Part shown: in pieces, positions 27,700 to 37,112 of the stretch
How positions within the stretch are numbered: the first letter of the stretch is position 1
Layout of the letters: each line of letters begins with the position of its first letter
Assembly (NCBI GenBank): GCA_017849435.1
Contig: JAFIGY010000009.1
Location: 310,001-374,000, forward strand
Length of the DNA stretch: 64,000 nt
Reading direction: 5' to 3'
Source of the DNA: Chitinophaga niabensis
GTDB lineage: Bacteria > Bacteroidota > Bacteroidia > Chitinophagales > Chitinophagaceae
Notes under the pieces: model-generated
Database searches by the model: none
Told to the model about the DNA's origin: nothing
What the model saw: only the letters and a program-made list of their open reading frames with translations
Translations under genes and position numbers: made by a program

Positions 27700-30600
27700 T
27701 TAGAAGCCTGCGCTGAGGGAGAAAGAAACGGAGCGGGAGAATGGATAGTCGATCCCTCTTTCGCTTTTGATCGTGGACAGGCGGAAGATGTCATTCATAT
27801 AGGCACTGAGGGTAATATAGGCCAGACCCAGTTTCCGGAGCTGATCGTTGTTCCACTCGTATCCGATGCGGAAGCTTTCGCCGGTGAGGATATTTTCCTT
27901 TTGCACGAAGCGGGAAGACGCGGGCGTAACATCGGTGGAGCTGATGTTCTTGAAGGTGGTGACGTCTCCCGGTTTCTGCCAGCGGTCGTACAGCGCGCGT
28001 TTATCCTGATTCACTTTCAGGCCATCCATGCTGATATTTTCCACTTTGTTCCACAGCGCTGTATTAAATACATCGCCACCGAGGCGGTACCGCAGGTACG
28101 CACTTGCGCTGAAACCATGGTAGGTAAAGGTGTTGCCGATTACGCCTTCGATATTCGGCCGCCGGTCGCCTACCACCACTTCATCATCATAACTGTGTTT
28201 GAAAGTGAGTGAACCGTCTTTACGGATGAACACTTCCTGCCCGGTAGAAGGGTCGATGCCCGCGGAGCGCACGGCCCAGATGGCGGTAGTGCTGCTGCCG
28301 TCCTTGTATCGCTCGAGGTTTTTGGAAATGTTGTTTTTGTTGAACGCATCCAGCCTGTTGCCGAGGTCTTCGAAAGTGGATACGGTTTTTCTGGCGTTCA
28401 GGCTCACCGTCCACACAATCCGCTGCTGCGGCCGGTAAACGGGTCTTACTGCGATATTACCATAGAATCCTTTATCCACCTGGCCGCCGAGGTTGGTGGT
28501 ATAGGTAGAAAGACCCACGGAGGAGGGAACATTGATGTCCATCACAAGCGGGTTGGTGATATTATTGAAGACGTCGAAGGAGAAGGAGAGGCGGTTATTC
28601 AGCAGGGTAGCGTCTATGCCCACGTTACGGTCCAGTTTCTTTTGCCATTGCAGGTCCGGATTACCTGCATCCTGGATAACAGCGCCGAGGTTGAAGAAAT
28701 TGTACAGCGCGGTGTTGTAGGAGTAAGTGGTGAAGTTGATGTAAGAGGCTACGTTCTGGTTACCCGGTTTGCCTACGCTGCCTCTCAGCCGGAGAATATT
28801 GATCCAGCGTTGTTGCCGGATGAATGATTCGTTCTGCAGGTTCCAGGCGAGGCCGAGGGACCAGGAGTTGCTGGAGCGGCGGTTAGCGCCGAACACGCTG
28901 CTACCGTCTATCCTGAAGCTGGCGTCTACGGCAAAACGGCGATCATACAAATATCCCGCGTTAACCAGGAAGCTGTTAGAGCGGATCGTTTGTTCATTAT
29001 AAAGCGGCCGGCCGAACTCTTCGTAGCCGGTGGCATAGTTGGGGGATTCAAAGCCCTGGATCGGGAACCCCTGCGCGATGTATCGTTCTCTTTCCGCCCG
29101 GCTCTGCCGCAGCTGCCATTGTGCCACGCCGTTGATATTGTGTTTGCCGAAATCCTTTCCATAGATCAGGGAGAGATCGCCGCTGAGCCCGAACTGGTTC
29201 GTCGTCATCTTTTTGTAGGCTCCTTTTTTCAGAAATTCCGTGCTCAGGAAAATGGAATTTTCACCGGGGATGAATATCTCGTTTTGCGTGGTCGTTTTGT
29301 TGGCCTGCATGCGCCCGCGGAAGAGGAGGCTTGGCATAAAACGGTATTCCGCCTGGAAATTGTTGATGATCTCGGTATAATCGGTCCGGTTCTTTCCATT
29401 CAGATGAGCATCCCACAGCGGGTTGGTCACATAGTAACTGCCAAAACCCGTACCGCCGTAGCTGCTGACTTCAAGATAGCGGAGGATGTTGCCGGTGGAG
29501 TCCGTTTTCCGGAAATACGGATTGGCTTCAGCGTAGTCGGAGAAGGAGCCGTAGGGCGACTCTGTGGCGGTGCTGAAGTTGATAAAGAGTTTGTTGGACA
29601 CGTTCCATTTGCCTTTGCGGTAGATCAGGTCCACATTCCCTCCACCCACGGTTTTCCCGGAACCTTTCATGACGCCGTTCACACGGTTGAAGCTGGCGCC
29701 CACACCATAACGCATCTGATCGTCCCCGCCGTCTGCATAAAGATTGTGCGCGGTGCTGTAGCCCATGCGCAACGGTGCGCTCAGCCAGTAGGTGTTCACG
29801 CCGCGTTTCACTTCGGCGAGGTGTGAGTTGTAAAGGGAATCCAGCCGCAACTGGGAATCCTGGTATATTTCAAACCTGGAGTTCAGTTTGTATCTGCCGG
29901 CCAGCCGTTCGAATTCCAGTTTCTCCGCAGCGTTCATCATGTTATAATCACTGAGGTCGGGGAATTCTATGCGGTTGTCTGTATTATAAGATATGCGCAG
30001 CGAGCCGGGCTTGGGTTTTTTGGTTTCGATCACCACTACTCCGTTAGAGGCCCTTGACCCATAGATCGCTGTGGAAGAGGCGTCTCTCAGTACCGTAATG
30101 GATTCTACGCGGTTGATGTTCATATCTACCACCGTTTGCAGGCTTACTTCAAAACCGTCCATGATGAAGAGCGGCTGGTTGGCGTTGGAGCCGAACTGGT
30201 CGCGGAGTGTGATGGTGGCGGTTTTTCCGCGGATCTCCATATCCGGGAGCGCATTCGGGTTAGAGCCCTGGAGATTGTTTTCCAGTACAGCGAATGCGGG
30301 GTCGAGGGTTTTAAGGCTCTGGATTACGTTCTGGTTACCGATCTGCTTGAGCTCTTTGGCATTATAAGTGGCGGTTGCGCCGGTGAAGCTTTCTTTCTTC
30401 CGCTCAAATATCCCGGTCACCACCACTTCCTTTATCTTTTCCACGTCTTCCTCCAGCGTGATATCGAGCGTGCCGACTATCCCGCCTTTCGCCATTTTCT
30501 CATCGATCGTTATTTCTTTTGTTTTATAACCGATATAGCTGACCACCAGTACTTCTTTGGAAGATATGGCAATGGCGTAGCGGCCGCCTGTACCGGTGGC

Positions 30601-31104
30601 TGCTCCCCTGTTGGTACCCTTCACCCGCAGTGTGATGCCCGGGATCTTTTGGATCTCCCCGTTGTTGCCGCGCAGGGATACGTGTCCAACGAGGGAGAAA
30701 GGTCTTTGCTGCTGCAGGGGATTGACAGGAGTAACAACCGTCATCGTGGTGGCTGCTCCCATTTTCTTCAGGATCACCTGGTTCCCGATCACCTTCACGC
30801 TGGCATGCCCTTCGAAGATCTTGTCCAGCACTTCTTTCAGGGATGTTGCCTTTGCATGGATGCTGACCATTTGCGACTTGTTCAATTCCGTGCCGTCATA
30901 TACGAAATTGAGCGCGGTCTGTTTTTCGATGTCTGACAGCACATTGGAGAGTGGCTTGTTCCTTGCTTTCACCGTCACTTTCCGGTTGAGAGCGAAGGTA
31001 TCCTGCGAGACTGCAGGCCGGGCGGATAGCATGAGGGCGATGAGCAGCCCGCATGCTATTCCACACCAGGAGGGATGGTTGGTTCTGTGAAATCTCATTA
31101 ACAT
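27700..31104 (-). CDS. SusC/RagA TonB-dependent outer-membrane receptor with STN domain
   Basis: A 1134-residue outer-membrane transporter. In order: signal peptide (about residues 1-33), STN secretin/TonB N-terminal domain (about 45-110) that can signal to an anti-sigma factor, a carboxypeptidase-D-like regulatory domain (about 135-220), then the TonB-box and plug region with KIKEVVVTGIF (about 225) and DASSTAIYGSRASNGVVVIETKK (about 345), and a 22-strand-type beta-barrel to the C-terminus. The STN domain and the upstream ECF sigma/FecR pair fit a surface-signalling circuit. It starts at MLMRF (31104), with MRF two codons in as an alternative. The substrate is unknown. Confidence 0.94.
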   Translation of the reverse strand: MLMRFHRTNHPSWCGIACGLLIALMLSARPAVSQDTFALNRKVTVKARNKPLSNVLSDIEKQTALNFVYDGTELNKSQMVSIHAKATSLKEVLDKIFEGHASVKVIGNQVILKKMGAATTMTVVTPVNPLQQQRPFSLVGHVSLRGNNGEIQKIPGITLRVKGTNRGAATGTGGRYAIAISSKEVLVVSYIGYKTKEITIDEKMAKGGIVGTLDITLEEDVEKIKEVVVTGIFERKKESFTGATATYNAKELKQIGNQNVIQSLKTLDPAFAVLENNLQGSNPNALPDMEIRGKTATITLRDQFGSNANQPLFIMDGFEVSLQTVVDMNINRVESITVLRDASSTAIYGSRASNGVVVIETKKPKPGSLRISYNTDNRIEFPDLSDYNMMNAAEKLEFERLAGRYKLNSRFEIYQDSQLRLDSLYNSHLAEVKRGVNTYWLSAPLRMGYSTAHNLYADGGDDQMRYGVGASFNRVNGVMKGSGKTVGGGNVDLIYRKGKWNVSNKLFINFSTATESPYGSFSDYAEANPYFRKTDSTGNILRYLEVSSYGGTGFGSYYVTNPLWDAHLNGKNRTDYTEIINNFQAEYRFMPSLLFRGRMQANKTTTQNEIFIPGENSIFLSTEFLKKGAYKKMTTNQFGLSGDLSLIYGKDFGKHNINGVAQWQLRQSRAERERYIAQGFPIQGFESPNYATGYEEFGRPLYNEQTIRSNSFLVNAGYLYDRRFAVDASFRIDGSSVFGANRRSSNSWSLGLAWNLQNESFIRQQRWINILRLRGSVGKPGNQNVASYINFTTYSYNTALYNFFNLGAVIQDAGNPDLQWQKKLDRNVGIDATLLNNRLSFSFDVFNNITNPLVMDINVPSSVGLSTYTTNLGGQVDKGFYGNIAVRPVYRPQQRIVWTVSLNARKTVSTFEDLGNRLDAFNKNNISKNLERYKDGSSTTAIWAVRSAGIDPSTGQEVFIRKDGSLTFKHSYDDEVVVGDRRPNIEGVIGNTFTYHGFSASAYLRYRLGGDVFNTALWNKVENISMDGLKVNQDKRALYDRWQKPGDVTTFKNISSTDVTPASSRFVQKENILTGESFRIGYEWNNDQLRKLGLAYITLSAYMNDIFRLSTIKSERGIDYPFSRSVSFSLSAGF

Positions 31105-31166
31105 AGTAAAAGCGAATTTTAGAATTTGGTCAGTTACAGTTCTGATTTTGTATTTGTATGAATGAT

Positions 31167-32141
31167 TCAGCGGATATAGATCGTGTCTCCGCGTTTTTCG
31201 AAGCGATAGTTATAGAGCGCATTGAGCGTTTCCAATATCTCATCGATGGTTTTATGGCTAAAGTTGGCATTGAGTTTCTGTGTCTTTCTGGCATCGTTTT
31301 CCAGGATGACTCTCACCTGGTAATGTTCTGACAGTACAGCGCAAACCTCCTCCATCGGAGTGTCCCGGAAATACAGCTCCCTCGTTCTCCAGGCCAGCTG
31401 GTTGTAATCCACATCAGCATCCATGCCGAGCTGCCCCGTCTTTTTGTGGAAAGACGCGCCGCTGCCGGCTTTCAGCCGAATAGGCGAAGCCGTGGAAGTA
31501 TTGCTGCCGAAAGCTACTTCGCCGCTCAGCACATAGAGTTTGATCTCTTCCTGTCCGCTGGCGAGGTTGAAAGCCGTGCCCAGTACGGATACTTTCGTGT
31601 CTCCCGCCGTTACGGCAAAGGGATGTACAGCACTGGCCTGTACTTCAAAGAAGGCGGTACCGGAATCGAGGAACACCTGGCGGGAACGACTGCCGAAAGC
31701 GGCCGGGTAACGCAGGCTGGAATGCTTGTTCAGGATCACTTTTGAGCCGTCGGATAGCAGGAGCGAGTCGATCCGGGAAGTAGTGGTAAAGGTGTTGTAA
31801 CGCACCTGCGTGGGACGCAGGAGCCACCAGGCAAGTGCGGCTGCGGCAATAGTGGCGGCGGCTGCGGAATACCTCCACCAGCGCTTGTTGCGCGGCAGTG
31901 CTGCCACCGTAGCGGGATAATGCTGATGCAGCAATGCTGCGAATCTTTCTGTAGCCGCCGTAGCGTCTACTCCCTCATAAGTGGCGGCTGCGGCGGATTG
32001 CTCCCAGAGCATGCGCAGCTCTTCATAGAACGCTTTGTTGGCATCGCTCTTCTTAAGCCAGTTTTCGAATTCCGCTTTATGGACGGCATGATCCGGCTCG
32101 TCCAGATATCGGAGCACAATAGAATAATCGGTTGGCTGCAT
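31167..32141 (-). CDS. FecR family anti-sigma factor
   Basis: A 324-residue inner-membrane regulator that passes the SusC STN signal to the sigma factor. The cytoplasmic N-terminus (about residues 1-85) starts with ILRYLDEPDH-like helical sequence (IVLRYLDEPDH) and holds ENWLKKSDANKAFYEELRMLWEQ. One membrane helix covers about 87-107 (WWRYSAAAATIAAAALAWWLL). The periplasmic FecR domain follows (DSLLLSDGSKVILNKHSSLRYPAAF), and the end carries a STN-like DUF4974 domain. It lies between the sigma factor and susC genes on the same strand, as in most Bacteroidota systems of this type. Confidence 0.93.
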   Translation of the reverse strand: MQPTDYSIVLRYLDEPDHAVHKAEFENWLKKSDANKAFYEELRMLWEQSAAAATYEGVDATAATERFAALLHQHYPATVAALPRNKRWWRYSAAAATIAAAALAWWLLRPTQVRYNTFTTTSRIDSLLLSDGSKVILNKHSSLRYPAAFGSRSRQVFLDSGTAFFEVQASAVHPFAVTAGDTKVSVLGTAFNLASGQEEIKLYVLSGEVAFGSNTSTASPIRLKAGSGASFHKKTGQLGMDADVDYNQLAWRTRELYFRDTPMEEVCAVLSEHYQVRVILENDARKTQKLNANFSHKTIDEILETLNALYNYRFEKRGDTIYIR

Positions 32142-32285
32142 GTAGATTTTGATATTGGCTATAGTTGCTAAGACAAGCCAGGCCCGTTAAGCCCCCAAAA
32201 GGCAAATAAATTTTTTTTCGGTTCCTGGATGAGTACCAAATAATGGAGAGATGACGTGCAAAAGAGTAGCGGGTACTATATATAA

Positions 32286-32894
32286 TTAAATACCGCCCAT
32301 AAGGAACAATAAGATCTTCAGCCTGGCTGTAGGTGTAAGCTTGTATTCGTCGTCGTTCAATAAAGAATTTCTTAACTGCCTTAACGCAATGGTCATCTGG
32401 TTTTCGACGGTTTTTACGGAAAGGTTCAGTTGTTCCGCGATCTGCTGATTCCGGAGCCCTTCAAAGCGGCTCAGTTTAAAGATGCGTTTGCATTGTGCAG
32501 GCAGGGCTTCGATGGCTTTATGGATATTTTCCCGCAGCTCCTGTTCTTCAATGAAATTGCAGAGATAGCTCTCTTCCTGGAGATTTTGCAGGGTCTCATG
32601 ATGATGACGCTGCATTTTTTCCCGCTGGAAGTGATTCATGACCCGGTTGATCACGGCCCGGAAAAGGTAGCTTTTCAATGCCGCAGGATGTTCCAGCTGG
32701 AAATCCTTTTCCCATATCCTCAAAAAAACATCCTGGATCACCTCTTCCGCCTGAACTTTGTCACCCAGGTATTTGAAGGCGGTGGCATACAGAAGCGGGA
32801 AATACTGGCGGTAAACCTCCGCAAATGTCTCCGGGTCCCGCGCTTTTAGCGCACGGAGAGCTTCTTCCGTATGTAAATAACCACTCATCAGCAA
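32286..32894 (-). CDS. ECF-type RNA polymerase sigma factor
   Basis: A 202-residue sigma-70 family protein of the ECF class controlling the downstream SusCD locus. Region 2 includes EVYRQYFPLLYATAFKYLGDKVQAEEVIQDVFLRIWEK (about residues 26-63). Region 4 includes LPAQCKRIFKLSRFEGLRNQQIAEQLNLSVKTVENQMTIALRQLR (about 133-178). It starts at 32894 or at an ATG two codons later. The adjacent FecR gene 144 bp downstream is the expected anti-sigma partner. Confidence 0.94.
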   Translation of the reverse strand: MLMSGYLHTEEALRALKARDPETFAEVYRQYFPLLYATAFKYLGDKVQAEEVIQDVFLRIWEKDFQLEHPAALKSYLFRAVINRVMNHFQREKMQRHHHETLQNLQEESYLCNFIEEQELRENIHKAIEALPAQCKRIFKLSRFEGLRNQQIAEQLNLSVKTVENQMTIALRQLRNSLLNDDEYKLTPTARLKILLFLMGGI

Positions 32895-33093
32895 AAAAAG
32901 TACAGTGGGGCCGCCAAGGCTTCAGGTCAATTTAAGGATAAAACCGTTAAATTAACGGGGTCAGAACGATCCTGGATGATAAACTGTTCACTTTCCGGCT
33001 AAAAGCCGTCATAAAAAGATAAAAATATGTAAATACTTTTTATAAATTTAAAGGTTTTAAATACACTGTTGAATATTTTACAAAATCACGTCT

Positions 33094-34323
33094 ATGAAGC
33101 AGATACAGCCTAAAAAGCTCTTTTACACCAGTTGTCTTTCATTAATAGTGACAGCCATGACCTTTGCTATCCGTGCGGAAATCATGCCGCTATGGGGAAA
33201 GGATTTTACATTATCGAATGAGCAGGTAGGCCTGATCGCAGGTACGGCTTTCTGGGGCTTTACGCTTGCCCAGATCATCGGCGGGCCTTTGATCGATGTT
33301 ATCGGAATGAAAAAGATATTGTACGTGGCCTTCTTCGGGCATATTGCCGGGGTATTGATCACCATCACTTCCGTAAGTTTCTGGCCGTTGTTCATAGGCA
33401 CGCTGCTGATAGGGATCGCGAACGGAAGTGTGGAAGCAGCTTGTAATCCACTGGTGGCCACTATTTACTCCGGGGAAAAAACCAAAATGCTGAACCGCTT
33501 CCATATGTGGTTTCCCGGCGGGATTGTAATAGGGGGACTAATTTCCTTCCTGGTGATTGAACAATTACATATGTCATGGCAATGGCTGATGGGTATTCTG
33601 CTCGTTCCTGCCCTGCTGTACGGTATCCTGTTCTTCTCTGTAAAATTCCCGGAAACAGAACGCGTTTCTTCCGGCGTTTCCTATAAAGCGATGCTGAAAG
33701 CCTGTGTAGGTCCGCTGTTTCTGTTTATGGTGCTGTGTATGTTACTGACGGCTTCCACAGAGCTGGGAACAGGGCAATGGATCAGTACTTTGCTGGGTCA
33801 GGTAGGTGTACCGGCCATTTTGCTCCTTGTATTCATTAACGGTATTATGGCGATCGGCCGGTTGTTTGCAGGGCCTGTAGTGCATCGTCTGAATCCCGCC
33901 GGAATGCTGCTTTGCTCCGCCATCTTTGCTACCATCGGTCTTTACTGGCTGAGCATTGCAACAGGATATGTAACATTTGCCGCTGCTTTCGTATTTGCCA
34001 TCGGCGTATGCTACTTCTGGCCTACTATGCTGGGTTTTGTTTCCGAATATATTCCCAAAACCGGCGCCATTGGCCTGAATATCATGGGCGGAGCCGGGAT
34101 GTTATCTGTTTCTATCATTTTGCCTTTTATGGGAAGCTGGTACGACAGTAATAAGGCAAAAGCGCTGCAAGCCGGAGCTGATGCCGCCGCTGCAGAATTG
34201 CAGGCCGGCCGGGACACCCTCACCACCGTGGCTATCATGCCGATCGTATTAATCGTTGCCTTTATATTCCTCTTTTTGAAATTCAGGAATAAAGCCAAAG
34301 AAGAGCTGGTACAGGCGGCGTAA
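33094..34323 (+). CDS. MFS transporter (probable sugar/sugar-acid permease)
   Basis: A 409-residue major facilitator with about 12 membrane helices and a long loop in the middle (about residues 180-210). Seen: the FTLAQIIGGPLIDVIGMKKILY stretch after helix 2, in which GGPLIDVIGMKK occupies the position of the MFS DRxGRR motif. Its place as the first gene of a sugar-oxidation cluster suggests it brings in the sugar or an oxidised sugar derivative. Substrate is inferred from context only. The gene has a 199-bp AT-rich upstream region without a convincing promoter match. Confidence 0.85.
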   Translation: MKQIQPKKLFYTSCLSLIVTAMTFAIRAEIMPLWGKDFTLSNEQVGLIAGTAFWGFTLAQIIGGPLIDVIGMKKILYVAFFGHIAGVLITITSVSFWPLFIGTLLIGIANGSVEAACNPLVATIYSGEKTKMLNRFHMWFPGGIVIGGLISFLVIEQLHMSWQWLMGILLVPALLYGILFFSVKFPETERVSSGVSYKAMLKACVGPLFLFMVLCMLLTASTELGTGQWISTLLGQVGVPAILLLVFINGIMAIGRLFAGPVVHRLNPAGMLLCSAIFATIGLYWLSIATGYVTFAAAFVFAIGVCYFWPTMLGFVSEYIPKTGAIGLNIMGGAGMLSVSIILPFMGSWYDSNKAKALQAGADAAAAELQAGRDTLTTVAIMPIVLIVAFIFLFLKFRNKAKEELVQAA

Positions 34324-34329
34324 TTGTTG

Positions 34330-34341
34330 ATTCGTAATTGA
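34330..34341 (+). repeat. Short match to the S23-element repeat
   Basis: ATTCGTAATTGA is identical to 12 bases of the 33-bp repeat at 19162-19194. It sits in the short gap between two operon genes. Given its length, it may be a remnant or chance. Confidence 0.3.
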
Positions 34342-34362
34342 TTAAGGTAATTGAAACATACT

Positions 34363-35526
34363 ATGAACAGGAAATTAAGAATGGGCATGATCGGAGGTGG
34401 TAAAGACGCCTTCATCGGAGCTATCCACCGCATCGCGGCCAATATGGACGGATTGATCGAACTGAAAGCAGGGGCGCTGAGCATCAACCCGGAAATCGCG
34501 AAGGATTCAGGGCAGTCGCTCTTCCTGGAGCCGGACCGCATCTACACCGATTTCAAAGCAATGTTGGAGAAAGAAGCGGCCATGCCTGCGGATAAGAGAC
34601 TGGATTTTATAACGATCGTTACTCCCAACTTCGCACACTTTGAACCCGCCATGATGGCGCTCGATAAGGGCTTTCACGTAGTGATCGAAAAGCCGATCAC
34701 CTTTACCCTCGACGAAGCGAAACAGCTGAAAGCTAAAGTAGAACAAACCGGCCTCACCCTGCTGCTCACGCACACCTATACCGGCTACCCGATGGTGAAA
34801 CAGGCCCGGCAGATGGTGAAGAACGGACTGCTCGGCAAGATTCGCAAAGTATGGGTGGAATACCCGCAGGGCTGGCTTAGCAAACTCAGCGAGCGCGAAG
34901 GCAATGCCCAGGCTGCCTGGCGTACGGATCCCAAACGGTCAGGGAAAAGCGGCTGTATGGGAGATATTGGTACCCATGCCGCTAATCTTGCAGAGTATAT
35001 TTCCGGCCAGAAAATCGATAAATTGTGTGCCGATCTGAATATCATGGTGGAAGGAAGGATGCTGGACGATGACGGCGCTGTATTGCTTCGCTTCGATAAC
35101 GGTGCTGCAGGTGTGCTGATGGCTTCCCAGGTGGCGGCGGGTGAAGAGAATGCGCTGAAGATCCGCATCTATGGCGAGAAAGGTGGCCTCGAATGGGCGC
35201 AACAGGAGCCGAACACTTTGCTGGTGAAGTGGCTGGATAAACCTACCGAGATCCTCCGTGCAGGTGGCGGTAATCCGCATCTCAGCAGCTATGCCACGCA
35301 TAACTGCCGCACTCCGGGCGGTCATCCGGAAGGATACCTGGAGGCATTCGGCAACCTCTACCGCAACTTCGCCCTTACCCTTCAGGCGAAGATCGATGGT
35401 ACTACGCCGGCGCCGGAGGCACTGGATTTCCCCGGGCCGGACGAAGGTATCCGCGGGATGGCATTCATCGACATGGTAGTGAAGTCTTCCGCCAGTGAAC
35501 AAAAATGGACGAAATTCGAGATCTGA
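34363..35526 (+). CDS. Gfo/Idh/MocA family NAD-dependent oxidoreductase
   Basis: A 387-residue dehydrogenase acting on a sugar or inositol-type polyol. The Rossmann loop GMIGGGKDAFIGAIHR lies at the N-terminus, the conserved EKP motif appears as HVVIEKPITFTLDEAKQLK (about residues 104-122), and the C-terminal substrate domain contains SGCMGDIGTHAANLAEY (about 198-214), with the usual catalytic histidine. I place the start at the ATG at 34363, the family N-terminus MNRKLRMGMIGG; an upstream extension adds only four residues. It lies 39 bp after the MFS gene and 28 bp before the isomerase gene. In related clusters such enzymes make or use 3-keto sugars. Confidence 0.9.
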   Translation: MNRKLRMGMIGGGKDAFIGAIHRIAANMDGLIELKAGALSINPEIAKDSGQSLFLEPDRIYTDFKAMLEKEAAMPADKRLDFITIVTPNFAHFEPAMMALDKGFHVVIEKPITFTLDEAKQLKAKVEQTGLTLLLTHTYTGYPMVKQARQMVKNGLLGKIRKVWVEYPQGWLSKLSEREGNAQAAWRTDPKRSGKSGCMGDIGTHAANLAEYISGQKIDKLCADLNIMVEGRMLDDDGAVLLRFDNGAAGVLMASQVAAGEENALKIRIYGEKGGLEWAQQEPNTLLVKWLDKPTEILRAGGGNPHLSSYATHNCRTPGGHPEGYLEAFGNLYRNFALTLQAKIDGTTPAPEALDFPGPDEGIRGMAFIDMVVKSSASEQKWTKFEI

Positions 35527-35554
35527 GTTTTTTAATGATAAGGAAACAGTAATT

Positions 35555-36607
35555 ATGAGAACGATCAAAGGGCCAGGGATCTTCCTGGCGCAGTTCCTGG
35601 ACGATAAAGCCCCCTTCAACAGCCTGGAGAGCATTTGTAAATGGGCGGCAGGATTGGGTTTCAAAGGGGTGCAGATACCCACCTGGGACCCTCGCTGTAT
35701 AGACCTTCAGAAAGCCGCAGAAAGTAAAACCTACGCGGATGAAATAAAAGGGATCGTACAATCTGCCGGGATGGAGATCACAGAACTTTCCACACACCTG
35801 CAGGGACAACTCGTAGCCACGCATCCCGCATATAATGAACTGTTCGACGGCTTTGCACCGGAAGCACTGCGTGGTAACGCCAAAGCACGTACGGAATGGG
35901 CCGTGAACCAGCTGAAATACGCCGCCAAAGCCAGCCGTAACCTGGGCCTTAATGCACACGCTACTTTCAGTGGCGCACTGCTCTGGCATACGGTATATCC
36001 CTGGCCGCAACGGCCGGCAGGGCTCGTGGAAACCGGCTTCAAAGAACTGGCCGGCCGCTGGCTGCCCATCCTCAACGAAATGGATGCCAACGGCATCGAT
36101 CTTTGTTATGAGATACATCCGGGTGAAGACCTGCATGACGGCGCCAGTTATGAGCAGTTCCTCGAAGCGACCAATAATCACGCCCGGGCCTGTCTCCTTT
36201 ACGATCCCAGCCACTTTGTGCTGCAATGCCTGGATTATCTGTCTTACATCGATATTTACCACGAGAGGATTAAGATGTTCCATGTGAAAGACGCGGAATT
36301 CAATCCCACCGGCCGCTCCGGCGTATACGGCGGTTACCAGTCCTGGATCAACCGCCCCGGCAGGTTCCGTTCCCTTGGAGACGGACAGGTGAATTTCAAA
36401 GCCGTGTTCAGCAAGCTCACACAGTATGATTATGCAGGATGGGCTGTGATGGAATGGGAATGCTGCATGAAACATCCGGAAGACGGCGCCCGCGAAGGTG
36501 CTCCGTTTATCAAAGATCACATCATCCGTGTAACGGAAAAAGCGTTTGATGATTTTGCCGGTACAGGTGCGGATGAAAATCTGAACAGACGGATACTCGG
36601 TTTATAA
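35555..36607 (+). CDS. Sugar phosphate isomerase/epimerase (IolE/xylose-isomerase-like TIM barrel)
   Basis: A 350-residue TIM-barrel enzyme of the AP endonuclease 2/xylose isomerase-like fold. Metal-site acids and histidines are suggested by ELSTHLQGQLVATHPAYNE (about residues 78-96), NGIDLCYEIHPGEDLHDG (about 180-197), YDPSHFVLQCLDYL (about 217-230), FHVKDAEFNP (about 243) and the late Glu in GWAVMEWECCMKHP (about 298). Start MRTIKGPG (35555) follows the family N-terminus. It is paired with the dehydrogenase upstream, as in inositol- and keto-sugar-degrading clusters. The precise reaction is not assignable. Confidence 0.88.
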   Translation: MRTIKGPGIFLAQFLDDKAPFNSLESICKWAAGLGFKGVQIPTWDPRCIDLQKAAESKTYADEIKGIVQSAGMEITELSTHLQGQLVATHPAYNELFDGFAPEALRGNAKARTEWAVNQLKYAAKASRNLGLNAHATFSGALLWHTVYPWPQRPAGLVETGFKELAGRWLPILNEMDANGIDLCYEIHPGEDLHDGASYEQFLEATNNHARACLLYDPSHFVLQCLDYLSYIDIYHERIKMFHVKDAEFNPTGRSGVYGGYQSWINRPGRFRSLGDGQVNFKAVFSKLTQYDYAGWAVMEWECCMKHPEDGAREGAPFIKDHIIRVTEKAFDDFAGTGADENLNRRILGL

Positions 36608-36657
36608 TTTTTTTAAGATTGCTAAAACGATTTCTCAATTATATTAAACACAAAAAA

Positions 36658-37065
36658 ATGAAGAAGACAATATGGGGGCCGATATGTATCAGTGCGGCCG
36701 TTGTACTGCTGGCAGCTTGCGGCGGTGGTGACAAGAAAGCAGAGCAAAAATCCGAACAAAAATCCGAGACGCCTGCTGTGAAAGACAATTCTATGGTGAC
36801 CAGCGTAGCCGGAAAAGGCAAAGAGCTGATCGCGTCAAAGGATTGCAAAACCTGCCATACCGAGGAGACCAAACTGGTAGGGCCCGCTTTCAAGGAAATT
36901 GCGGCAAAGTATCCGGCCAGCGACGAGAATATCGAATTACTGGCAGGCAAAGTGATCAAAGGCGGCGCCGGTAACTGGGGTGAAGTGCCCATGGCTCCTC
37001 ACGCCGATATCCCGAAAGACGATGCCAAAGAAATGGTGAAATACATCCTTTCCGTTGGAAAATAA
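36658..37065 (+). CDS. Lipoprotein c-type cytochrome
   Basis: A 135-residue exported lipoprotein. A signal peptide with lipobox LLAACGG is followed by a Lys/Glu-rich linker (about residues 24-45) and a single-heme cytochrome c domain with CKTCH (about residue 61) and a distal Met region (EVPMAPH, about 109). The distal stretch KVIKGGAGNWGEVPMAPHAD is close to the cytochrome module fused into the gene at 38675 (IIRGGGGVWGETAMSAHPG), so the two are paralogues. It likely accepts electrons from periplasmic sugar oxidation. Start MKKTIWGP at 36658 is preferred over an upstream ATG. Confidence 0.88.
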   Translation: MKKTIWGPICISAAVVLLAACGGGDKKAEQKSEQKSETPAVKDNSMVTSVAGKGKELIASKDCKTCHTEETKLVGPAFKEIAAKYPASDENIELLAGKVIKGGAGNWGEVPMAPHADIPKDDAKEMVKYILSVGK

Positions 37066-37112
37066 ACTGAAAAAGACATTTTAAAATTCACACGGTAAAA
37101 CAACAACAACAG

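Noticed and set aside
35465-36520. A 351-codon minus-strand frame opposite the isomerase gene
   Set aside because: The plus-strand gene has the isomerase fold and fits the operon; the minus frame has no motifs.
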